In this document: in pieces, positions 58,386-64,000 of the stretch | Layout of the letters: the number at the start of each line of letters is the position of its first letter | Numbering within the stretch: the stretch's first letter is position 1 | Assembly: GCF_900111275.1 (NCBI RefSeq) | Contig: NZ_FOGR01000003.1 | Location: 667,487-731,486 of the forward strand | Reading direction: 5' to 3' | Source: Rhizobium sp. NFR03 | GTDB lineage: Bacteria > Pseudomonadota > Alphaproteobacteria > Rhizobiales > Rhizobiaceae | Length of the DNA stretch: 64,000 bases | The notes under the pieces: generated by a model | The model's input: the letters and a program-made list of their open reading frames with translations, nothing else | The model's database searches: none | What the model was told of the DNA's origin: nothing | Position numbers and translations under genes: made by a program

Positions 58386-59966
58386 ATGGCAATGCTGCAG
58401 CCCGGAATGCTCTACCTCGGCACGAGCCGCAAGCCCGACGACACGCTCGACAAGGGCGAGTACCTGACCCTGAAATACGGCAACCGTCACGGGCTGGTGA
58501 CGGGTGCCACGGGCACGGGCAAGACCGTAACGCTGCAGGTGCTGGCCGAGGGGTTTGCGAGTGCCGGCGTGCCGGTGTTCTGCGCCGACATCAAAGGCGA
58601 TCTCTCCGGCATCGCCGCCCGCGGCGAGCCCAAGGATTTCCTCATCAAGCGTGCCGCCGAGATCGGGCTCGACCCTTACGAATTCAACCAGTTTCCGGTG
58701 ATCTTCTGGGACCTCTATGGCGAGAAGGGCCACCGTGTTCGCACCACCATGTCGGAGATGGGGCCCCTCCTCCTCTCGCGGCTGATGAATGCGACGGATG
58801 CGCAGGAAGGCGTGCTGAACATCGCCTTCAAGATTGCCGACGAAGGTGGCCTGCCCCTTCTCGACCTCAAGGATCTGCGTGCACTCCTCACCTATATGAG
58901 CGAGAATGCGAGCGCGCTCTCCGCCACCGTCGGCCTGATCTCGAAGGCCTCCGTCGGCTCGATCCAGCGGGAGCTGCTGATCCTCGAGCAGCAGGGCGCC
59001 GAGCATTTCTTCGGCGAGCCGGCGCTGAAGGTAACGGACATCATGCGCGTGACGCCAGATGGCCGTGGCACGATCTCGGTGCTCGCCGCCGACAAGCTGA
59101 TGATGAATCCGAGGCTCTACGGCACCTTTCTGCTCTGGCTGCTATCGGAGCTGTTCGAGGAACTGCCGGAGGTGGGCGACCCGGAAAAGCCCAGGCTCGT
59201 GTTCTTCTTCGACGAGGCGCATCTTCTCTTCAAGGACGCGCCGAAGGTGTTGCTGGAACGCATCGAGCAGGTGGTGCGGCTGATCCGCTCCAAGGGCGTC
59301 GGCGTCTATTTCGTCACGCAGAACCCGCTGGACGTGCCGGAAACCGTGCTGGCGCAGCTGGGCAACCGGGTGCAGCACGCGTTGCGCGCCTATACGCCGC
59401 GCGAACAGAAGGCGGTGAAAACCACCGCCGAAACCTTCCGTCCGAACCCGGATTTCGACTGCGCGGAGGTCATCACCACACTTTCGACCGGCGAAGCGCT
59501 GGTCTCGACGCTTGAAGGCAAGGGCGCGCCTTCCATGGTGGAGCGCACGCTGATCCGCCCGCCATCGGCCCGCGTCGGTGCGCTGACGGAGCCTGAGCGC
59601 GCGCAGGTGATGGCGCTGAGCCCCGTTGCCGGCCTTTACGACACCGATGTGGATCGCGAATCAGCCTACGAGATCCTCGCCGCGCGCGCCGCAAGAGCAA
59701 GCCAGCAGGCAGAGGCCGCACGCGAAGCGGAAACGGGGGCGGACGCAAAGCCTTCCGGCGGCAGCCGATGGACGCTGCCGGGCTTCGGCGACGATACGGA
59801 GCCGGTGCAAAAGCCCACGCGCGCCGGCACGGCAGCCAAACCCCGCAGCGCAGGGTATCAGCGGGAAACGGTGGTGGAAGCCGCCATGAAGACCGTGGCG
59901 CGAACCGTCGCCTCCTCGCTCGGCCGGGCTCTGGTGCGCGGTATTCTCGGCAGCCTCAAGCGCTAG
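58386..59966 (+). CDS. HerA-like ATPase (DUF853 family)
   Basis: 526 residues from ATG 58386; ATG 58374, four codons upstream, is an alternative. Walker A is [11 protein letters not shown] (about residues 40-50), Walker [13 protein letters not shown], and the arginine-finger region lies in [33 protein letters not shown]. The family (COG0433/DUF853) is of HerA/FtsK-type motor ATPases; unlike archaeal HerA it usually has no NurA partner, and none is seen here. A basic Ala/Lys-rich C-terminus with [27 protein letters not shown] may contact DNA or membrane. Role unknown. Confidence 0.88.
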   Translation: MAMLQPGMLYLGTSRKPDDTLDKGEYLTLKYGNRHGLVTGATGTGKTVTLQVLAEGFASAGVPVFCADIKGDLSGIAARGEPKDFLIKRAAEIGLDPYEFNQFPVIFWDLYGEKGHRVRTTMSEMGPLLLSRLMNATDAQEGVLNIAFKIADEGGLPLLDLKDLRALLTYMSENASALSATVGLISKASVGSIQRELLILEQQGAEHFFGEPALKVTDIMRVTPDGRGTISVLAADKLMMNPRLYGTFLLWLLSELFEELPEVGDPEKPRLVFFFDEAHLLFKDAPKVLLERIEQVVRLIRSKGVGVYFVTQNPLDVPETVLAQLGNRVQHALRAYTPREQKAVKTTAETFRPNPDFDCAEVITTLSTGEALVSTLEGKGAPSMVERTLIRPPSARVGALTEPERAQVMALSPVAGLYDTDVDRESAYEILAARAARASQQAEAAREAETGADAKPSGGSRWTLPGFGDDTEPVQKPTRAGTAAKPRSAGYQRETVVEAAMKTVARTVASSLGRALVRGILGSLKR

Positions 59967-60077
59967 GCAGAGATTCCCGATTCGTCACCAAAACGTCAAT
60001 GGCCGGCATTTTCCAGCCTTTCCAAGGCCTTGCCGGCCGAATACTGCCAGAAGATCGTGCAAACTGACGGAGACGAC

Positions 60078-60106
60078 TTGCAATTCGCGGGGGGATCGTC
60101 TATCTA
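60078..60106 (+). promoter_or_regulatory. Promoter of the cold-shock gene with long leader
   Basis: TTGCAA (60078-60083), 17 bases, TATCTA (60101-60106). A start near 60113 gives a leader of about 125 bases before the GTG at 60238, as in cold-shock genes whose leader RNA changes structure with temperature. Confidence 0.5.
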
Positions 60107-60237
60107 GCGCTTATCGATCTTGCATTTTGAGCTTTGCTCCCGCGCAACGCGCCGTTCAATCTTCTCTTTCAACGTCGATCTATCACCGCGCGCACACTGC
60201 GAGCGAAACATCATCACGATTGAAAAGGAATCACGTC

Positions 60238-60447
60238 GTGGCAACAGGTACCGTAAAGTTCTTCAACGCAACCAAGGGCTTCGGCTTTATCGCTCCGGAC
60301 AACGGCGCAGCTGACGTTTTCGTACACATCTCGGCCGTTGAGCGCGCCGGCATGCGTTCGCTGAACGAAGGCCAGAAGGTCAACTTCGAAATCGTTCAGG
60401 ACCGTCGTAGCGGCAAGAGCGCTGCCGACAACCTGTCTGCAGCCTAA
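60238..60447 (+). CDS. cspA: Cold-shock protein CspA family
   Basis: 69 residues from GTG 60238 (AAAGGA upstream); a longer frame starting at 60127 has no ribosome binding site. The cold-shock domain is complete: [19 protein letters not shown] with RNP1 [18 protein letters not shown] with RNP2 VFVHI. It binds single-stranded RNA and DNA and melts RNA structure. Length is the norm (65-70). It has a long leader and a terminator at 60517-60543. Confidence 0.95.
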   Translation: MATGTVKFFNATKGFGFIAPDNGAADVFVHISAVERAGMRSLNEGQKVNFEIVQDRRSGKSAADNLSAA

Positions 60448-60516
60448 TATACAGAATTTCGTTTCCGGCGCCTGACCATGGATGTACTGGCAGAAACCGT
60501 CGAGACGATATCGAGA

Positions 60517-60543
60517 AGGTCGGGAATTTCCCGGCCTTTTTTT
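60517..60543 (+). terminator. Rho-independent terminator of the cold-shock gene
   Basis: AGGTCGGGA (60517-60525), loop ATT, TCCCGGCCT (60529-60537) with one G-T wobble, then a run of T. It lies 70 bases after the stop at 60447. Confidence 0.85.
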
Positions 60544-61007
60544 GTGCCTGCGTGCCGCGCCCGGGTTTTCGGATGCGGAGTGTGCCGGCCGCGGGAAGCC
60601 CGTTTGGAGCCTGTCGTTTCCGCGAAACCGGCGCCCGTGTTTCCCCAACAGGCCTTACCGCCGCATCTCGCTGGCCGGATGGCTTCGCCCTGTATTTCCT
60701 GTCCCAGGCGCTTTCGATTTTCAGCACAATGCAGTAAGCTCTTCATAACACTGCAAATGCCGGCCCCGCACCGGGGCAGGCCGAGCTGAACGAGACGAAC
60801 TCTGCCCTCCACAACGAAGCGATCCGTCCCCGCGGTTTTCCCCGGAGGGATCGGGGCCGCCAACCGGATGCTGCGTCAGACCGAGATCGGATCCGGTTTC
60901 AGTTTCGTGACTGCAGCCGAAACAAGGGCGAGAGTAACAGATACCAGATGCGCGATCGTGGCCGACCGGCCGTCGACGCCCCACAGATGCTCCCGAAGGA
61001 GAACGCC
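60544..61007. other. Gap after the cold-shock gene, nothing assigned
   Basis: 464 bases. Several overlapping frames on both strands lack ribosome binding sites and look like shadows of GC-rich DNA. Around 60981-61007 lies the AAGGAGA ribosome binding site of the next gene. No RNA gene or repeat was recognised. Confidence 0.4.
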
Positions 61008-61226
61008 TTGGTTCCCGCCGACCGCCTGTTCAAGACCGAAGCCCGCCCCGCGAATGCCAAGGCCATGCAGACCGATTCTGCCTCCAGATCCATCATCGAA
61101 GTCGAGGCCGCCCAGAGACGCGCCAAGACCGAGCGTCTGAAGCAAGCCCGTATCGCCCAGGAAGCCAGCCAGCCCGTGCCCGATGCGCCCGTGAAGAAGG
61201 TTGCCAAGTCCCGCAAGAAGGACTGA
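61008..61226 (+). CDS. Small basic hypothetical protein
   Basis: 72 residues if the TTG at 61008 is used; AAGGAGAACGCC places it well, and the open frame reaches back to 60948. The sequence DRLFKTEARPANAK and SIIEVEAAQRRAKTERLKQARIAQEA is one charged helix, with a KKVAKSRKKD end, so it may bind nucleic acid. This type of protein is found in rhizobia without assigned role. It is on the same strand as the next small gene, 93 bases on. Confidence 0.55.
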   Translation: MVPADRLFKTEARPANAKAMQTDSASRSIIEVEAAQRRAKTERLKQARIAQEASQPVPDAPVKKVAKSRKKD

Positions 61227-61319
61227 AGCGACGCGGTCTGCCGCAGTAGCGGGGGCGAGCACGCGCCTTGTATCTGCAATATGCGTAACCATCTATGGAC
61301 TCCATAACAGGAGACCAGA

Positions 61320-61619
61320 GTGTCCGACTTCATCAGCTACCTCTTCGCCATCTTCGTCGTCACGCCGCTTCAGGCCGAGCTGACCGATCGCCTACAGGGC
61401 ATGCCCTCGGCCGAACTGATCCAGGCCGGCCGGGCCTGCATTTCGGCCGAAGGTCCGCGGCTTCTGCAAATGGCGCAAGAGAACTGGGGCTGGGCCGCCG
61501 CCAACGCCCTCGGCGTCAGCGCCGGTCTGGTCGATCCGGTCACCCTGCTCTCGACGCAGAACGACCATTGCGGCCTCGTGCGCAATGCACTGATGAATGC
61601 GCCCGGTGAGGATGCATAG
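61320..61619 (+). CDS. Hypothetical protein, 99 residues
   Basis: GTG 61320 follows AGGAGACCAGA. The N-terminus FISYLFAIFVVTPLQAELTDRL looks like a short membrane or signal segment; the rest (AELIQAGRACISAEGPRLLQMAQENWGWAAANALGVSAGLVDP, read in parts) is helical with two Cys (about 40 and 84) that could form a disulphide if it is exported. No family recognised. It converges on the glycosyltransferase-like gene, with 60 bases between them. Confidence 0.65.
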   Translation: MSDFISYLFAIFVVTPLQAELTDRLQGMPSAELIQAGRACISAEGPRLLQMAQENWGWAAANALGVSAGLVDPVTLLSTQNDHCGLVRNALMNAPGEDA

Positions 61620-61679
61620 CGACGCTCGGGTGCACCCTTGCACAGATTGGCGCGACAGGTTTAGACGGTCGCTCAGCCG

Positions 61680-62543
61680 TTAGACCATGAGACTGTTGAT
61701 GTAGTCGCGGAGTTCACACGCTTCGCGGGGAACGCGCTTGACGCTGAAGACACTGTCGAGAACCGATGCCCCGACATGCGGCGACCGCAGCGCCTTGGGG
61801 ATGCGAAGGGCGAAAACGGCGCCTTTACCGCTCCGTACGGTTTCCACAACGTCCGCGTCGATGTCGAGATTGTTGCAATAGTTGCACAGCGTGATCGGCT
61901 GGCCGACGGTCACACCGGTCATCGCGAGGCGTGCGGCGAAGGTCGGGAGAACCACTTCCTCGATCGGGAAACCGATCGACTCCATGGGGAAGTGATCGAT
62001 GAATGCCCGCGAAAGCTGGGAAAAGATATGCCGGCTGGCAAACTGGCCTTCGGCCTGCCCTCCGAAAAACAGCGGCAAGCTCAACAGGGAGAGAAAGCTC
62101 TGCATGCCCGGATGCTGGAGATAGGCCTCGCGAAAGACGCCCCAGTCGCTCGCCTTGTCATAGACTTCCATCTGGGAGCCGATGTCGTATTTCCCGACAT
62201 AGTCCGCAAGCCCCGGCTTCACGAGCATCTCGTTCGAGGATATCAGGACGATCTTGTCGAACGCGACATTCGTCCCGTTCGCATGCAGAAAGTTGCTGAT
62301 ATGGGTATGCATGATCCCGGCCGACCACTTCGTTTCGTACGAGTTCGGATTGATCAGGACATTCTCCGCCTCGCAGAGCGCGCGAAAGGCCTCCTTTTCC
62401 GCCAGGGCGGTCGCGGAGACATGCAGGCAGATGACCGAACCCGGGCAGAAATAGCCAATATTCCGGATCTGCTCGAGAACGATGTCAGGCCGCTCGTGCA
62501 CCGGAATGGAGAAAAGAAGCCTGGTCATATCGCGCTGTTCCAT
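61680..62543 (-). CDS. Glycosyltransferase-like protein (beta-1,6-GlcNAc-transferase type)
   Basis: 287 residues. The order VHERPDIVLEQIRNI, PGSVICLHVSATALAEK, NVLINPNSYETKWSAGIMHTHISNF and FDKIVLISSNEMLVKPGL is that of proteins related to core-2/I-branching glycosyltransferases, in which a His-rich start, a short strand-helix and an acidic block with SSNEM (in place of the DxD) form the donor site. No membrane helix is seen, so it may act on a cytoplasmic precursor of a surface glycan. No capsule or LPS genes are adjacent; an isolated, perhaps transferred gene. Donor and acceptor cannot be read. Confidence 0.55.
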   Translation of the reverse strand: MEQRDMTRLLFSIPVHERPDIVLEQIRNIGYFCPGSVICLHVSATALAEKEAFRALCEAENVLINPNSYETKWSAGIMHTHISNFLHANGTNVAFDKIVLISSNEMLVKPGLADYVGKYDIGSQMEVYDKASDWGVFREAYLQHPGMQSFLSLLSLPLFFGGQAEGQFASRHIFSQLSRAFIDHFPMESIGFPIEEVVLPTFAARLAMTGVTVGQPITLCNYCNNLDIDADVVETVRSGKGAVFALRIPKALRSPHVGASVLDSVFSVKRVPREACELRDYINSLMV

Positions 62544-62776
62544 CGATCATCGTCATATCGGCTACATCTGAACGGAGGCCGCGCAGTGTGGACATCCTGC
62601 GTATCCTTGCAACCTGACGTCAGACTGGAAGCACGGAAGCGACAGCGGGATGTGACACAGTCAGTAGCCACTTGCACGATACCGCCACTTCGGTCCCGGA
62701 TCAAAACATCTCCGCTCGGTATTGAGGCAAAATGCGACGCGGATTTCCGCTCAGGTTGCCGGCAACAAGCGATGCC

Positions 62777-63802
62777 TCAAGCATTTTCGATCATGTAGAT
62801 ATCGATCGGCGTCACGAGGGATGCCGGCGGATGGTCGTTCCTGCCGAAATAGGACGCCAGTGCCTGAACGGCGGTGAGCACTTCGAGGTCAGGTCGTTGA
62901 TCGATGATGACATCGATCAGGCCTTGGCGAATGAGTTGGCGGCGGTCGTCGGTCAGCTCGTGCGTGATGAAAACGACCTCGTCAGCGCGTCCGAGTGTCT
63001 TCAGCGCCGTAACGACCGTCTGCGCGCCGGCGGAAGCGTTATAGATACCGCGGATCTCAGGGTTTCTGCGCAAGGCGTTGAAGACGAGATCCCCTGCCGT
63101 TTCGGCACGTTCCAGACTCTCCAGGACGTCCGTCACCCGGCAGTGCGGATAGCGTTCGCGCAACACGGCGCGGAAGCCCATCTCGCGCTCCTCATGGCCG
63201 ATCATGCTCAGCATGCCGGATATGATGACGATTTCGCCGCCTTCCCTGCCCATCAGGCGTGCCATCAAATCTCCGGCGACGCGTCCTGCTTTCCGGTTGT
63301 CGGGTCCGATATAGGCAATGCGACCCGCGTCGCGAATATCGGTGGCAAGCGTCATGACGGGCTTGCCCTGCCTGCCCCAGTCTCGAAGAGCCGTCGCGAC
63401 ATCCTCGTTCTGGGAACTGACGATGATCAATGCGTCGCAGTGCCCGCCCAAAGACTGAATGAGCGCAACGGTGGCGGCGGGTCGAACCGGGTCGATGTGA
63501 TGAACCTGAAACTGCAGGTTATATTGCGGGTAAAGTCGCGTCGCCGTCTCGAAACCATCCTGCACGACCGCGTGGAACGGATTTGCGCGCGACTGAAGGA
63601 GAACGGCGACACGCAGCGTCCGCGCAGCGCGCGGGTCGATCACGCGGTTGATCTTCAGCCGTCTCGCCTGTTCGAGGACGCGCCGCTCCTTGTCCGGGCT
63701 CACGCCGCCGCGCCCGTTGAGGACACGATCGACCGTGGCCAGCGACACGCCGGCTGCGATGGCGAGGTCTCGCGATGTCGGCTTGCCCACGGCACACTCC
63801 AT
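62777..63802 (-). CDS. LacI-family transcriptional regulator
   Basis: 341 residues from ATG 63802; GTG 63790 (GGAG upstream) and TTG 63820 are alternatives. The LacI helix-turn-helix is TSRDLAIAAGVSLATVDRVLNGRGGVS, with the hinge helix after it; the rest is a periplasmic-binding-protein-like sensor (VAVLLQSRANPFHAVVQDGF, IYNASAGAQTVVTALK). It is divergent from the dehydrogenase at 63907 and probably represses it and later genes. Position and fold suggest inositol or a related sugar as inducer; the inducer itself is not proven. Confidence 0.9.
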   Translation of the reverse strand: MECAVGKPTSRDLAIAAGVSLATVDRVLNGRGGVSPDKERRVLEQARRLKINRVIDPRAARTLRVAVLLQSRANPFHAVVQDGFETATRLYPQYNLQFQVHHIDPVRPAATVALIQSLGGHCDALIIVSSQNEDVATALRDWGRQGKPVMTLATDIRDAGRIAYIGPDNRKAGRVAGDLMARLMGREGGEIVIISGMLSMIGHEEREMGFRAVLRERYPHCRVTDVLESLERAETAGDLVFNALRRNPEIRGIYNASAGAQTVVTALKTLGRADEVVFITHELTDDRRQLIRQGLIDVIIDQRPDLEVLTAVQALASYFGRNDHPPASLVTPIDIYMIENA

Positions 63803-63820
63803 TTGAGGAGATCTCATCAA
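63803..63820. promoter_or_regulatory. Candidate LacI-family operator
   Basis: TTGAGGAGATCTCATCAA is a palindrome with one mismatched pair (TTGAnGAGATCTCnTCAA), directly in front of the regulator start at 63802 and 87 bases from the divergent gene. Length (18) and the even-spaced centre suit a LacI-family site. Confidence 0.5.
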
Positions 63821-63906
63821 GATCGACGTATCCCCTCATTAGCACCGCGCTAGACTGCCGACAACGAACGAAGCCGAAGTGGCTCGGATGGATCGGGAGG
63901 ATCTTC

Positions 63907-64000
63907 ATGCTACATCTCGCCGTCTTCGGTGCAGGGCGCATCGGGCATGTGCATGCGACGAACGCCGCAAGCCAAACTTCCGTGCGGGTGCGCTATCTTG
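63907..64000 (+). CDS. Gfo/Idh/MocA-family dehydrogenase, likely inositol 2-dehydrogenase, 3' truncated
   Basis: The gene leaves the window after 31 codons. MLHLAVFGAGRIGHVHATNAA is the N-terminal NAD-binding Rossmann motif (GAGRIG, then H-x-x-N) of the Gfo/Idh/MocA family, most like inositol 2-dehydrogenases (IolG/IdhA) of rhizobia. ATG 63907 follows GGGAGGATCTTC. Divergence from a LacI regulator fits a catabolic unit. Another oxidoreductase of the same family cannot be excluded from this short piece. Confidence 0.75.
   Translation, partial: MLHLAVFGAGRIGHVHATNAASQTSVRVRYL

Noticed and set aside
1..64000. CRISPR array, tRNA, rRNA or intact insertion sequence
   Set aside because: Looked for in the gaps; no regular spaced repeats, no tRNA cloverleaf and no transposase with terminal repeats was found by eye.

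Overview
The window is high-GC chromosomal DNA from an alphaproteobacterium, almost certainly of the family Rhizobiaceae (Agrobacterium/Rhizobium/Ensifer/Shinella relatives). Reasons: a Ros/MucR zinc-finger regulator, many Rhizobiales-type uncharacterised families (DUF1491, DUF2336, DUF5330, DUF6456, DUF2798), rhizobial RIME-like intergenic palindromes, frequent GTG/TTG starts, and a LacI regulator divergent from an inositol-dehydrogenase-like gene. No rRNA, tRNA, CRISPR array or intact insertion sequence was seen. All names rest on reading motifs by eye; no database search was run.

Layout. 0-5.2 kb: part of a gene-transfer-agent-like or phage-like packaging cluster (putative small terminase, large terminase, GH19 endolysin, portal), entered from the left by a ribbon-helix-helix antitoxin gene. 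Between terminase and endolysin lies a short opposite-strand unit with two related small proteins and its own terminator. 5.3-9.3 kb: YcgN-like protein, a class A penicillin-binding protein, and a PIN toxin-antitoxin pair with a clear operator. 9.3-14.6 kb: envelope and hypothetical proteins, including an SH3 protein with a very long Arg/Asp tail. 14.7-21.3 kb: a block typical of the rhizobial core chromosome: peptidoglycan-binding protein, DivJ-like histidine kinase, DUF5330, SufE, DUF6456, a DnaA-domain-IV HTH protein and MucR. 21.8-31.8 kb: MsrB, haemolysin-III family, VOC protein, LysR/DUF2798, oligopeptidase B, DUF2254, SelO.

31.9-32.6 kb: a 50-residue ORF followed by a gene split by one in-frame TAG. 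32.9-39.8 kb: PQQ glucose dehydrogenase, S41 protease, KgtP-like permease, metal-type MerR regulator, a possible small RNA or attenuated leader, GNAT. 39.9-40.7 kb: HicAB with a third small gene and an operator palindrome. 40.7-48.6 kb: two c-type cytochromes, class D beta-lactamase, metallophosphoesterase, response regulator, Tam, tyrosine phosphatase, alcohol dehydrogenase, branched-chain aminotransferase. 48.8-51.1 kb: a coupled pair, a ClpP-like extracytoplasmic protease and a membrane/coiled-coil protein. 51.3-60 kb: superoxide dismutase, ChaC, LysR with divergent MFS and aldo-keto reductases, a HerA-like ATPase. 60-64 kb: cold-shock protein with long leader, small hypotheticals, a glycosyltransferase-like gene, and the LacI/dehydrogenase pair at the right edge.

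The best candidates for something undescribed are the tandem small-protein unit inside the packaging cluster, the coupled ClpP-like/membrane pair at 48.9-51.1 kb, and the amber-split two-gene unit at 31.9-32.6 kb. None is proven to be a new system.
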